From Flavobacteriales bacterium (GTDB lineage: Bacteria > Bacteroidota > Bacteroidia > Flavobacteriales > Flavobacteriaceae): a DNA stretch of 64,000 nt. How positions within the stretch are numbered: the first letter of the stretch is position 1; the number at the start of each line of letters is the position of its first letter. The position numbers and the translations under genes were made by a program. The notes beneath the pieces were generated by a model. That model did not search any database. It saw only the letters and a list, made by a program, of their open reading frames with translations, and was not told the origin of the DNA. Of the stretch, positions 43,269 to 51,473 are shown in pieces. The stretch spans positions 84,935 to 148,934 of the forward strand of contig JAFLBS010000008.1 of the NCBI GenBank assembly GCA_017303755.1, read 5' to 3'.

Positions 43269-45176
43269 TTATTTTTTTGTTACTGTTTTCATCACTTTTA
43301 CTCCATCACTTTGTACATCAGTTTTGATGTTAATGATATAAATTCCTTCGGGAAGTCCTGATAAATCAACTGGAACGGTTCGAGAGGTGATTTCAAATTG
43401 TTGGAGTTGTCTTCCTGCTAAATCAGCTACAGTTGCAGTTCCACTTTTGAACTCATAACCCACTATGATATTGGTGTATTCAGTAGTCGGGTTAGGATAA
43501 GCTTCAATAGTAGCCACTACTTCTTTAGGCTTGTCTTTGTCTCTGAGTTTAACCACCCAAAAATCATTACTTCCAAAATTGGTGTTTTTATCGCGTGATG
43601 CTGGTAGTTTTTTTGGAGTAGAATTTCCATTTCCAGCCAAACCATTTCCACCAGAACTTGGATTGAGTCCTAAAGATGAAGTCATTGGATTGGCTCCTAG
43701 TTTCAAGGGAGAATCTCCACCAAGAGCATTTTTTACTTTATCAGCACCTTGATTGTAGGTTTCGTTTACTTTGCTGTTTACAGCATCAGTTTTTTCTTTT
43801 ACGGCACTATTGGCATTAGCAACTGCTGAGTTTACCGCTTCATTGTTTCCGTTACCAATTAATGATTTTGGAGTATTGGAGTTGTTGTTTGCTCTTAATT
43901 GTAGCAATGAAGTAGGTGAGCCTGTTCCTGCAAACAAATAACCGCCATCACGAGTTTCTACCACTTTGCGCAGTACATCTTCGCCATCACTTCCTACTGA
44001 TTCAGTCCATAATTCTTGACCTTTTTCATCAATCTTTAAAGCGATGTAATCATCAGTGCCTTTTTGAGCTTTTACTTTTCCTGTTAATTTAGAAGTTGAA
44101 AATTCTCCTTTGGCAAAACCACCAATTAGTAAACTATGGTCTTTGTTTTCAACAATAGAAGTAAGTACATCATATTTTCCGTAATTATAGGTTTCTTGCC
44201 ATTTAATATCTCCTTTTTCATCGAGTTTAACTACCCAAAAATCAGTTCCTTCTGAGTTGCTTTTGGTTTTATATTCTCCACTTTCTGAATTGGAATTTCC
44301 ACCTAATATATATCCTTTGTCATAGGTTTGTTTTACAACATACAATTGATCATCGCCTGTTCCTCCAATCGTTTTTTGCCATTGGATTGTTCCTTTGTTA
44401 TCCAATTTCAATACCCAATAATCACCAGTTCCGATGTTGTCGCTGGTTTTATTTCCCGATGCTGGCGAATTAGAATATCCACCTAAAATATATCCGCCAT
44501 CAAAAGTGGTGTCAATGCTTCTTAGTTCGTCAGCATAGCGTCCGCCAAATGTTTTCTGCCACTCTATTTTACCCTTATTGTCAAGTTTGACAACCCAATA
44601 ATCTAAATTCCCAAAACTATCCTCGTTTTTTTCGGCTGATTTATCAGAGCTTGATGTTCCTCCCAAAATATAGCCACCATCGTTGGTAACTTTGATTGAA
44701 TGTAATTTCTCTTGTGAATCACCTCCAATGGTTACTTGCCATTCTTCATTTCCTTTAGCATTGAGTTTAATTACCCAAAAATCATCTTGCCCACGAGAAT
44801 CTTCTTTTTTATCCAATCCTTTATTGGAAGAAGAAATGCCCGCTAAAATGAAACCACCATCATTAGTTAAGGCAATGCTTTGCAACAAATCGCTACCCGA
44901 ACCACCAAAACTTTTTTGCCAGTCCAAATCGCCATTTTCATTCATTTTCCAAACCCAATAATCTAAATCACCTTTGTTATTGTCGGATTTGTTACCCGTT
45001 TTGTTTGAGAGTGAACTTCCCGCAAGTATAAAACCATAATCGGCTGTAGGAAGTGCATCCATTAAATAATCGGCATGTAGTCCGCCGTAACTTTTCTCCC
45101 AAAGAATTTCTTGGGCAGTAGACGATTCTGTCAAAACAAAAAGCAACAGAATTAGCAGTAAATAGGATTTTTTCAT
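43269..45176 (-). CDS. Secreted beta-propeller-like repeat protein with T9SS sorting domain
   Basis: Protein of 635 residues with signal peptide MKKSYLLLILLLFVLTESSTAQ. At least seven units of about 55-60 residues carry W-x-K-x-x-GG, DGGYILGG(T/Y)S and (D/F)YWVVKLD, a propeller-like pattern of Bacteroidota surface proteins. A Ser/Asn-rich low-complexity linker covers about 430-535. A T9SS type A domain ends the protein (YPNPTTEYTNI ... ADLAGRQLQQF ... PEGIYIINIKT). It is first in the leftward operon with the two RHS genes and the immunity gene (gaps 9, 5 and 15 bases). Inference: T9SS-exported surface partner of the RHS toxin. Confidence 0.85.
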   Translation of the reverse strand: MKKSYLLLILLLFVLTESSTAQEILWEKSYGGLHADYLMDALPTADYGFILAGSSLSNKTGNKSDNNKGDLDYWVWKMNENGDLDWQKSFGGSGSDLLQSIALTNDGGFILAGISSSNKGLDKKEDSRGQDDFWVIKLNAKGNEEWQVTIGGDSQEKLHSIKVTNDGGYILGGTSSSDKSAEKNEDSFGNLDYWVVKLDNKGKIEWQKTFGGRYADELRSIDTTFDGGYILGGYSNSPASGNKTSDNIGTGDYWVLKLDNKGTIQWQKTIGGTGDDQLYVVKQTYDKGYILGGNSNSESGEYKTKSNSEGTDFWVVKLDEKGDIKWQETYNYGKYDVLTSIVENKDHSLLIGGFAKGEFSTSKLTGKVKAQKGTDDYIALKIDEKGQELWTESVGSDGEDVLRKVVETRDGGYLFAGTGSPTSLLQLRANNNSNTPKSLIGNGNNEAVNSAVANANSAVKEKTDAVNSKVNETYNQGADKVKNALGGDSPLKLGANPMTSSLGLNPSSGGNGLAGNGNSTPKKLPASRDKNTNFGSNDFWVVKLRDKDKPKEVVATIEAYPNPTTEYTNIIVGYEFKSGTATVADLAGRQLQQFEITSRTVPVDLSGLPEGIYIINIKTDVQSDGVKVMKTVTKK

Positions 45177-45545
45177 TTAAAAAAAGGTGTTAAATAGAGG
45201 TAGTAAAAGAACTTGGCAAAATCGAAACTCAAATATTGCAGAATTAAAAAAATACAATAGCGTAGTTTTACGGGTTTTACTTTTCAAAGTAAAAAATTCT
45301 AACCAACAACAAAGTACACAAAAAGTGTACATTTTGTTAAATCTCAGTTAAGTGACAATTTTAAACAAATACGTAGGAATACAAAAGAGGAAAAACACCC
45401 TTTTTGATAGAGGAAAAACACCTTTTTTAAAAATTGAAATAAATAAATTTATAAATCAAAAGAATTTCTTACCTAAGTTACCTAATGAACTAATGTTTAA
45501 TGAACCAACTTACAGGTAGGTAGGGTAAGATGAATGATTTAATTC
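45177..45545. other. Gene-free segment with hairpins and short direct repeats
   Basis: It contains GTACAC-AAAAA-GTGTAC (45314-45330), two tandem copies of AGAGGAAAAACACC (about 45386 and 45408), and an imperfect inverted pair CTTACC..ACCT / AGGT..GGTAAG (about 45469-45530) beside the VapE stop. Possible replication origin or regulatory site; no gene and no exact promoter match seen. Confidence 0.4.
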
Positions 45546-46694
45546 TTATTTTGATTTTACTTTATAACAGTAAATATTTTTATGTTTTACATTTTTGAAA
45601 CCCAAACTTTTCATTGCTTTTCCTATAGCGATAGTGTTAAGTCTGATGCCGTAAATTTCAGAGGCTATTTTCTGTAGTATTTCAGTTGAAGTGAAGTGTT
45701 CAACATCTTCATCATTTTCAGGAACTTCAAAATACTTCATTATTAGCTCTTTTTCAGGTGTTATAATTTGGAATTTTTGATTTCTGTTTTCATTTTCAAT
45801 TATATCTTTTGAAGTTAAAATCTCAATAAAGTTTTTGTCTTTTGAAAGGTGGAATGCCTGTGACCACAAATCATCTATATTAAAATGATTTTTATACTCC
45901 CAATTTATCTTTTTTACTACAAAGCAAAGCCATCTGACAGAACCTGTCTCATCATGAAGAAATGTAGACATATTTGTAGATCCTAAAAAACTAGATATTC
46001 TCGGTAGAATACTGTTTTTCTTGTCGTATGGTAATCTTTCATTAATCTTGTCAAGTGTGAAATATGACTTTAATTTGTTGATTTCTTTGCGTGATAACGA
46101 TGCTAACTCATCTAAGTTTACAAGAAAATTTTTAGCAAATAAAATACGTGCATCCTTTTCTTGATCGGGGATGTCTTGAGCAATAAACTCAGCGAGTTTA
46201 TCAGGGCAAAGAAATCTACACCACGATGTCTTTCCAATATTCTGCCCTTCTCCGTTATCGGTTAGTATAAAAGCTTGCTTGTTGAAGTAATCATCTATAG
46301 TAGCGCACTTAACAGCTCGTACACACCATTTTTTGAAATGATATTCAAATTGCTCTTTATCTTCATGCTCATCAAGAATAATGTATCTTGAAAACATTGT
46401 TATGTAATCTGTTTTACCATCCCATTTTGGGAGATTATAAAAATAGTTTTTTATGGGGTTATAATCCTTAATGAAATTACTTTTAAGCAAAGTTATAAAT
46501 GTACTTAGAGACATTTTTATGCCCTTTTTTTGAATCTCTATCCACAAGGAATTTTCGTTACAAGGATTCCAGTCATTTTTGGCCTTTTGACTGATTTCAA
46601 TTTCTAGTGAAATACTATTGAATCTTAAATCATAATTTTTATTTAAATAGTCTTCAACAACATGGAAAACAGTGATTTTATCATCTTTACTCAT
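45546..46694 (-). CDS. VapE-type P-loop replication protein
   Basis: Protein of 382 residues. The P-loop is LTDNGEGQNIGKTSWCRFL near residues 143-161 and the Walker B-like segment NFLVNLDELASL near 191-202, followed by KSYFTLDKINERLPYDKKNSILPRISSFLGSTN and RWLCFVV, the order of VapE/virulence-associated E ATPases (PF05272). The N-terminus lacks an evident primase domain. VapE proteins are replication initiators or helicases of phage satellites and other small integrated elements. It is last in the leftward backbone operon of element A. Confidence 0.85.
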   Translation of the reverse strand: MSKDDKITVFHVVEDYLNKNYDLRFNSISLEIEISQKAKNDWNPCNENSLWIEIQKKGIKMSLSTFITLLKSNFIKDYNPIKNYFYNLPKWDGKTDYITMFSRYIILDEHEDKEQFEYHFKKWCVRAVKCATIDDYFNKQAFILTDNGEGQNIGKTSWCRFLCPDKLAEFIAQDIPDQEKDARILFAKNFLVNLDELASLSRKEINKLKSYFTLDKINERLPYDKKNSILPRISSFLGSTNMSTFLHDETGSVRWLCFVVKKINWEYKNHFNIDDLWSQAFHLSKDKNFIEILTSKDIIENENRNQKFQIITPEKELIMKYFEVPENDEDVEHFTSTEILQKIASEIYGIRLNTIAIGKAMKSLGFKNVKHKNIYCYKVKSK

Positions 46695-46695
46695 G

Positions 46696-47043
46696 TCAAA
46701 TTTCTATTTTAACTTTTTTAATTTCCCCTTTTTTGTTATTACATCTAGAATTTTCAATATAAACAATGAATCCCTTGAGATTTGGATTTATAGATATCTC
46801 GTTATTCAAATAATTTTTTAAGTTTCTATAATTTTTTGAATCAATCCTTTTGTATAGCTCAGTAATCAGTTTAACTTTGTTTATTAGATTGTCCATTTTA
46901 TGACCAATTCCTACATCTTTATTGTAATCAAGTTTTATTCTTTGAAAATCAATAAGGATTTGATTGAGATGAAAAATTACATCATCTTCAATTTTAGTTG
47001 TGGTTTTTAAACAATTTGAATTATTGCTCTCCATTTTTACCAT
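46696..47043 (-). CDS. Hypothetical backbone protein (115 aa)
   Basis: Protein of 115 residues; the start is ATG 47043 or, less likely, 47034. It is helical and basic (HLNQILIDFQRIKLDYNKDVGIGHKMDNLINKVKLITELYKRIDSKNYRNL). It overlaps the HTH gene by 23 bases and ends 1 base before the VapE start, so it is part of the replication operon. No family recognised; element B has no counterpart. Confidence 0.65.
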   Translation of the reverse strand: MVKMESNNSNCLKTTTKIEDDVIFHLNQILIDFQRIKLDYNKDVGIGHKMDNLINKVKLITELYKRIDSKNYRNLKNYLNNEISINPNLKGFIVYIENSRCNNKKGEIKKVKIEI

Positions 47044-47332
47044 TATTAAAATTGTTCATCTGTTGTAAAGCGTTTAGCACTTCACTTTTTTTGTAGCGAA
47101 CTTTATTTCCGATACGGTAAGCTGGAACTATGTCTTTTTTAGTCCAATCCCATAAGGTAACTAGTGATACGGAAAGTATTTTTGCAGTTTCTTCTCGAGT
47201 GAGAAGAATTTCATTGTCTTTGTTTTGCAAGTTGATTGCAAAATCTTTTAAAACGTCAGATACACCATTTAAGATTTCATTTTTAAAATCTATAGTGTTG
47301 GTGTTTTCAATTTGAAGAATTTGTTTAGTCAT
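47021..47332 (-). CDS. Excisionase-like HTH protein of element A
   Basis: Protein of 103 residues from ATG 47332. The frame is open to 47362, but a -7 element at 47367-47360 covers that start. LLTREETAKILSVSLVTLWDWTKKDIVPAYRIGNKVRYKKSEVLNAL near residues 45-91 is an HTH_17/MerR-type winged helix of the excisionase kind. Likely roles: excision cofactor and/or regulator of the element. It is homologous in design to the HTH protein of element B (54549-54821). Confidence 0.85.
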   Translation of the reverse strand: MTKQILQIENTNTIDFKNEILNGVSDVLKDFAINLQNKDNEILLTREETAKILSVSLVTLWDWTKKDIVPAYRIGNKVRYKKSEVLNALQQMNNFNNGKNGEQ

Positions 47333-47359
47333 TGCTCTTTTTTTTAAATTTTGATAGAG

Positions 47360-47367
47360 CAAAACTA
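47360..47367 (-). promoter_or_regulatory. -7 element TAGTTTTG (minus strand)
   Basis: Exact TAnnTTTG 28 bases before ATG 47332; no -33 match. It would drive HTH-115aa-VapE. Confidence 0.45.
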
Positions 47368-47410
47368 ATTGGGTTTAATTTATTTTAATTAGTGGGGTAT
47401 ACCCCAAAGG

Positions 47411-48226
47411 CTACCCCAATTGATTAAATATTTTTTCAACAATTTTAATATCATTAATAAATTCTTTTGAATATGTTGATGGTTTTTCATCTTCCATAGC
47501 AAGTGTTTTTCTAATGTTATCGGAGTTTGTACCAGTTATTTTTGAAAGAATTTCAGATCTTTTCCTTTCACTCGAAGATTGCCATTTTTCAGCGTTTAAA
47601 ATCAATTTTTCAATTAGTAGTACTTTCTGTTTTGAGCTTAATTTGCTTTCTTCAATATCTAAAGTTTCATTCAAAGAATCACTATCTTCAACAGCCGTTT
47701 CATAATATTCAGGATACAGTCTTTTGTGTAGTTTTTTATAAATGGGATAATCCTCAATACTTATGCCTCTATGGTCTCTGATTTCAAATTCTGAGAAATC
47801 ATTCGCTTTGTAGAACATTTGAAGTAGACTATTGTTATTCTGTAATAATCTTTGAATTTCTTTAACAACATCTACTTTTATGAAATCAAACAACAACTGT
47901 TTAATAGTGTAATTTTTTGGCAATTCAGACCTGTTGAGCGATTCAAAATTCTTTAATATTTTATTCTCAAATACTCTGTTAATTTCATTCTTTTCGTAAT
48001 CACTAAATCGTTTAATGAAAAGGTTGTAAAGCTCTTTCAATAAATCGTTCTGATTAAGTTTTATTTTATCTGCAAACTCTTGAATGTAAGTTTGTTTCAA
48101 ATCATTTATAGCTGATCCTAATTTTATATCGTTGTTTTTACATTCAATAAGATATTCCTTGATTGCGTTTTCAAACTTGCAATACCATTTTTCATAAAAA
48201 TAACTGTATAATACTTCGTAATCCAT
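47411..48226 (-). CDS. Hypothetical backbone protein next to integrase A
   Basis: Protein of 271 residues, helical and charged, without signal peptide or membrane segment. The C-terminal part LSSKQKVLLIEKLILNAEKWQSSSERKRSEILSKITGTNSDNIRKTL is a pattern seen beside integrases of Bacteroidota mobile elements; function unknown. It starts 8 bases after the integrase stop. Element B has a protein of similar size (262 aa) in the same place. Confidence 0.7.
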   Translation of the reverse strand: MDYEVLYSYFYEKWYCKFENAIKEYLIECKNNDIKLGSAINDLKQTYIQEFADKIKLNQNDLLKELYNLFIKRFSDYEKNEINRVFENKILKNFESLNRSELPKNYTIKQLLFDFIKVDVVKEIQRLLQNNNSLLQMFYKANDFSEFEIRDHRGISIEDYPIYKKLHKRLYPEYYETAVEDSDSLNETLDIEESKLSSKQKVLLIEKLILNAEKWQSSSERKRSEILSKITGTNSDNIRKTLAMEDEKPSTYSKEFINDIKIVEKIFNQLG

Positions 48227-48234
48227 AATAAAAT

Positions 48235-49539
48235 TTATTTGAGTTCTTTAGACCAATGCTCTTTTAACTTTTCAGCATGCTCTTTGGGTGTGATTTTAAT
48301 GTATTTTAAAAACTGTGTTTCTGTTTTATGTCCAGTAATTGCCATAATTGTCATATTAGGCAACAAGCCATAAAGATTTGTTGCAAATGAACGTCGGCAA
48401 ACATGAGAACTAATGAGTTCGTGTTTCGGAAATTTACCAAACTCTTTTCTAGTTTTGTTTTTTAAGTCGGTTTTTTTTGTTTTAAAAAATCCTTCTTCAT
48501 CTTTTTTGTTCACCATTTTGGCTCCTTCAATAGTTTCTGTAAATCCAACAATTTTGCAAACCTCTTTTATGTATTCATTAAATTTTTGATCTGAAATTTG
48601 ATGTGGGAGTTCTCCATTTCTTTTAGTCAAAATCTCTTTTACTTGTTCATGCATTGGAATAATTACAGGATGAGAAGTTTTGGAAGTCTCAATTTCGATG
48701 AAATCATTCTTTAAATTAATTTTTTTAAGCTTCATAAAATCCGAAATCCTCAAGCCTGTTCTCAATCCTATAATAAAATTATCACGAGCATTTAGCAGTC
48801 TTTCAGAATAACTAAAATCATGATTATATATTGTGTTAATTTCATTTTCAGATAGATAAACATCTTTTGTTTTATTCGAGATAGATGCGAATTCAGAATG
48901 TTTGTATTGTAAGTTTATTGGCAATCCTTCAATTTCAATGTTCTTGCACCACATTTTCAGATTTATGATATAACCTCCAGTAGTATTGTTGTTGAGTTTT
49001 TCAACTGTCAAACAATAATGCAAAAAGTTTCTGTAAAAATCTAAGTTAATGTCTTGAAATCGAAGTCTTGTGTTAAAGTGTTTTTCATAACTATATAATT
49101 TATTAATTGTAGTTATGTAGTGTTGAATAGTCCTTTTTGCAATAGGCTTTCCTTTGTAAAGTCTTTTAGGGCATTCGTCAATGAATTTTTGTACCCAACT
49201 AGTAAAGTAGATTTTGTCTAATTCTGTTTCATAGGCACGACCAAAGAATTTTTTTATTTTATCTTTTAACCAACTACTTCCAATGTGTTGTTGAGTATTA
49301 AAATCAATATTATACTCATCCACTATGAAAACCCTCAGCTCTCTAATCTTAGAATTAACAAAGTCTTTTTGAGGAGAATTGACTGTGTTTTTTATTTGTT
49401 GAAATGATTTACTCCATGATTCATAATTGACAGAGAGCCCAGTTTTAGATTTCTGATCAATTCTATTACTATCCCAAAAACGAACATAGATACTAGAGAT
49501 GTTGTTTTTCCCTTTAACTACAAAAAACTTTATTTGCAT
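48235..49539 (-). CDS. Tyrosine integrase of element A
   Basis: Protein of 434 residues. An N-terminal arm-binding region and a SAM-like core-binding domain (KRTIQHYITTINKLYSYEKHF ... FYRNFLHYCL) precede the catalytic domain. The catalytic Arg lies in GLRTGLRISDFMKL, the H-x-x-R box in SSHVCRRSFATNLYG and the end motif in TGHKTETQFLKYI with the nucleophilic Tyr. It lies about 190 bases from attM, as expected for an integrase next to its attP, with a -7 element at 49565-49558. It recombines the tRNA-Leu 3' end with the element. Confidence 0.93.
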   Translation of the reverse strand: MQIKFFVVKGKNNISSIYVRFWDSNRIDQKSKTGLSVNYESWSKSFQQIKNTVNSPQKDFVNSKIRELRVFIVDEYNIDFNTQQHIGSSWLKDKIKKFFGRAYETELDKIYFTSWVQKFIDECPKRLYKGKPIAKRTIQHYITTINKLYSYEKHFNTRLRFQDINLDFYRNFLHYCLTVEKLNNNTTGGYIINLKMWCKNIEIEGLPINLQYKHSEFASISNKTKDVYLSENEINTIYNHDFSYSERLLNARDNFIIGLRTGLRISDFMKLKKINLKNDFIEIETSKTSHPVIIPMHEQVKEILTKRNGELPHQISDQKFNEYIKEVCKIVGFTETIEGAKMVNKKDEEGFFKTKKTDLKNKTRKEFGKFPKHELISSHVCRRSFATNLYGLLPNMTIMAITGHKTETQFLKYIKITPKEHAEKLKEHWSKELK

Positions 49540-49557
49540 AAAAAATGTTTATAGTTT

Positions 49558-49565
49558 CAAAGGTA
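49558..49565 (-). promoter_or_regulatory. -7 element TACCTTTG of integrase A (minus strand)
   Basis: Exact TAnnTTTG 19 bases before ATG 49539. The arm-type repeats start 6 bases further, so integrase binding there could repress its own gene. Confidence 0.5.
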
Positions 49566-49570
49566 AATAT

Positions 49571-49590
49571 TTTGCCGAATATTTGCCGAA
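49571..49590. promoter_or_regulatory. Integrase arm-type sites, right end of element A
   Basis: TTTGCCGAA at 49571-49579 and 49582-49590, period 11 bp, same orientation and spacing as 26411-26430. Confidence 0.65.
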
Positions 49591-49730
49591 AATATTTTGA
49601 TTTATTTTAATCTGACTTAATTCAACTTAACCAAACGGCTTTAATAAATTTCTTAAATCCTTTAAAAACAAAGTATTTGTGGTCTTTTTATTGCATTTTC
49701 ACAAACCTGCCAATTAATCAAGTTGTCAAA

Positions 49731-49744
49731 CTATTACCCGCACT
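49731..49744 (+). other. attM: 14-bp internal attachment site
   Basis: CTATTACCCGCACT equals the last 14 bases of attL and attR. It is the junction between elements A and B. Confidence 0.88.
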
Positions 49745-49784
49745 AACTCCTTGACTATCAAATAGTTAAGGAGTTTTTGTTTTA
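49745..49784 (+). terminator. Terminator beside attM
   Basis: Thirteen-pair stem AACTCCTTGACTA/TAGTTAAGGAGTT with one G-U, 5-base loop, T-run. It would terminate tRNA-Leu if B alone were integrated; all three att copies are followed by a terminator. Confidence 0.85.
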
Positions 49785-49787
49785 AAA

Positions 49788-49808
49788 TTAGACAGTATTT
49801 AGACAGTA
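49788..49808. promoter_or_regulatory. Arm-type sites, left end of element B
   Basis: TTAGACAGTA at 49788-49797 and 49799-49808, period 11 bp; related to TTTAGTCAGC at the other end (shared TTAG-W-CAG). Confidence 0.55.
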
Positions 49809-50095
49809 ATTTAAAAATACTATAAGTTTACACATTTTTAAATTACTTAATTTATAGTTTTATTTAACTAAAGTCATAGATGTATATAAATCATATAGAT
49901 TGACGAAACCCATAATAAGCAACCTTATTACAGGTCAGTAAGAAACTTAAAATCCTTAGAAAATTTGCTAAAAATCTTTAAAATCCAAGCCCACCCCATC
50001 AAAAATATTGGATTTCCCTTTTGAGTGACCACCGCAAATTTTTAATACAAACCCTTATATGTGAAAGTGTCTATTTAATTATGTGTTTAAAACAC

Positions 50096-50121
50096 AAAAG
50101 AGGACGTTTAAGCCCTCTTTT
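50096..50121. terminator. Terminator of the 127-aa gene
   Basis: AAAAGAGG/CCTCTTTT stem with a 10-base loop, downstream of the leftward operon in element B. Confidence 0.6.
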
Positions 50122-50151
50122 ACTGTTTTGCTTGTTCTTATTTCCTTTTGT

Positions 50152-50535
50152 TTAATTCTTGAAATCAACGACCTCAATCATCTGTCCGTTAGTGAAGGTA
50201 TAAATCTTTAATCCTGATACTGCTCCAGACAATAAAGATTTTGACAAAACGGCTATCGTTTTGTTCTCTGTAACTTCATTAAATACTTCTTCAATTTTTG
50301 GATATAAGCCCATTTGTGAACCAATAAAGAGCGATATTCTATTTTGTTCTGACAAAATAAAATCCTTTAGCTCAACTTCATCTAATAAATTTTGAGGAAA
50401 TGTAAATTTAGGATACCCAACATTGAGCTTTTTGAATCTGACATTGTGATAATTTGTATTTGCTTTCAAATTTCTGTACCAGTTCAATAAATGTATATAC
50501 TCTAATCCAATATTGTTGATGCTATTTTCTTTCAT
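50152..50535 (-). CDS. Hypothetical protein of element B (127 aa)
   Basis: Protein of 127 residues with no signal peptide: YIHLLNWYRNLKANTNYHNVRFKKLNVGYPKFTFPQNLLDEVELKDFILSEQNRISLFIGSQMGLYPKIEEVFNEV, mixed alpha/beta. No family recognised. Its ATG lies 14 bases inside the end of the exported protein gene upstream, so the two are translationally coupled. Confidence 0.6.
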   Translation of the reverse strand: MKENSINNIGLEYIHLLNWYRNLKANTNYHNVRFKKLNVGYPKFTFPQNLLDEVELKDFILSEQNRISLFIGSQMGLYPKIEEVFNEVTENKTIAVLSKSLLSGAVSGLKIYTFTNGQMIEVVDFKN

Positions 50536-51151
50536 AAGTTATGTGAATTTGTAAAGCATCTTTTTTGAATAGGCTAAATTCTATAAGTAAATTGAATTTT
50601 TGACCTTCCCAAAACATAAAGATTGATTGAGTTTTTTCATCTTCAATAGTTTTGTATTTATCTCCATAGAATGATTCAAATGAATTTTTAATGACAGCAA
50701 TAATCGATTCGCTTTTGTCAGGACTTGCTTGACCGATAAGGTCAATAACACTTAAATCACCTGACTCATTAAAAACAACTTTTTTACTGTGAAAAACGCT
50801 TTTACATTCTTTTATAATAGCCATCTTAACATTAAAATCATTTGGAATTCCTTTTTCAATGTCAGAGTTATATTTTTCACCTTGACTTCTAAAGTTCACA
50901 CTCTTATCATCAATGTCTTTTAGTGTTAATATACTGTTGCTATCAAATTTACCATCTTTTAAAAAATCCAAAATAAAATCAAGAGGATAAATTTTATTAG
51001 TGTTTTCAATTTCATATTTTGATATTGCTGAATCACTATTGATTCCAAGAAAACTTTTGTCAATGTTATCTTTTTGAGAGTATAAGTTATTACAAAATAA
51101 AGCAACAAATATTCCGAAATAAACTGAGGCAAATAAATTTTTATTTTTCAT
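50522..51151 (-). CDS. Exported hypothetical protein of element B
   Basis: Protein of 209 residues from ATG 51151, chosen because MKNKNLFASVYFGIFVALFCNNLYSQ is a clear signal peptide; the open frame reaches 51217. The mature part is mixed alpha/beta (FLGINSDSAISKYEIENTNKIYPLDFILDFL ... IAVIKNSFESFYGDKYKTIEDEKTQSIFMFWEGQKFNLLIEF). No family recognised. It is divergent from the membrane beta-helix gene across the 108-bp palindrome and coupled to the 127-aa gene. Confidence 0.65.
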   Translation of the reverse strand: MKNKNLFASVYFGIFVALFCNNLYSQKDNIDKSFLGINSDSAISKYEIENTNKIYPLDFILDFLKDGKFDSNSILTLKDIDDKSVNFRSQGEKYNSDIEKGIPNDFNVKMAIIKECKSVFHSKKVVFNESGDLSVIDLIGQASPDKSESIIAVIKNSFESFYGDKYKTIEDEKTQSIFMFWEGQKFNLLIEFSLFKKDALQIHITYERK

Positions 51152-51226
51152 AAGATGTTTTAAACTCACCAGCCCCAAGTGAAAAATAGTTGATAAACAA
51201 ACAGCGTGGAACTTCACTTATCCGCT

Positions 51227-51334
51227 CCTTAAGGCATCGGCAAACACCCTACACTGCAAAATAAGAAAGCCCACGCCTTGACGTAAGCTTTGCTTATATT
51301 CTTTGCAGTGTAAAAATTTTGCCGATTTTAAAGG
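51227..51334. repeat. 108-bp long imperfect palindrome
   Basis: Nested pairs from outside in: CCTT/AAGG (51227/51331), ATCGGCAAA/TTTGCCGAT (51236/51318), TACACTGCAAA/TTTGCAGTGTA (51250/51302, perfect 11 bp), ATAAGAAAGC/GCTTTGCTTAT (51261/51287). The whole can fold into one long hairpin. It is GC-richer than its surroundings and lies between divergent genes. Confidence 0.75.
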
Positions 51335-51426
51335 ACGCAAGAATAATAGCAAACGCTATTCAATAATATTTTTATATCTTTTCTTCTATAATATTTTCAT
51401 TTATGTTTTATCAAGCAAAAGTAAAA

Positions 51427-51434
51427 TAAATTTG
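51427..51434 (+). promoter_or_regulatory. -7 element TAAATTTG
   Basis: Exact TAnnTTTG 40 bases before ATG 51474, supporting that start. No -33 match. Confidence 0.45.
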
Positions 51435-51473
51435 ATAAATTTATCATGTTTATTTCCAATAAAAAAAGAGAAT

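Larger units (their letters stand above)
26354..49744. mobile_element. Integrative element A (about 23.4 kb) in tRNA-Leu
   Basis: It is bounded by attL and the 14-bp attM. Its own tyrosine integrase lies at the right end (48235-49539) and the direct pair TTTGCCGAA, 11-bp period, is found inside both ends (26411-26430 and 49571-49590). Backbone, read leftwards from attM: integrase, 271-aa protein, HTH, 115-aa protein, VapE. Cargo: dGTPase/methyltransferase/nuclease operon, duplicated 61-aa ORF module, RM remnants, RHS toxin cassette. No relaxase, coupling protein or conjugation gene is seen, so it is not a self-transmissible ICE. Confidence 0.85.

Noticed and set aside
51227-51334. Integron attC site
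   Set aside because: The palindrome is long enough, but its ends lack the RYYYAAC/GTTRRRY boxes and there is no integron integrase.
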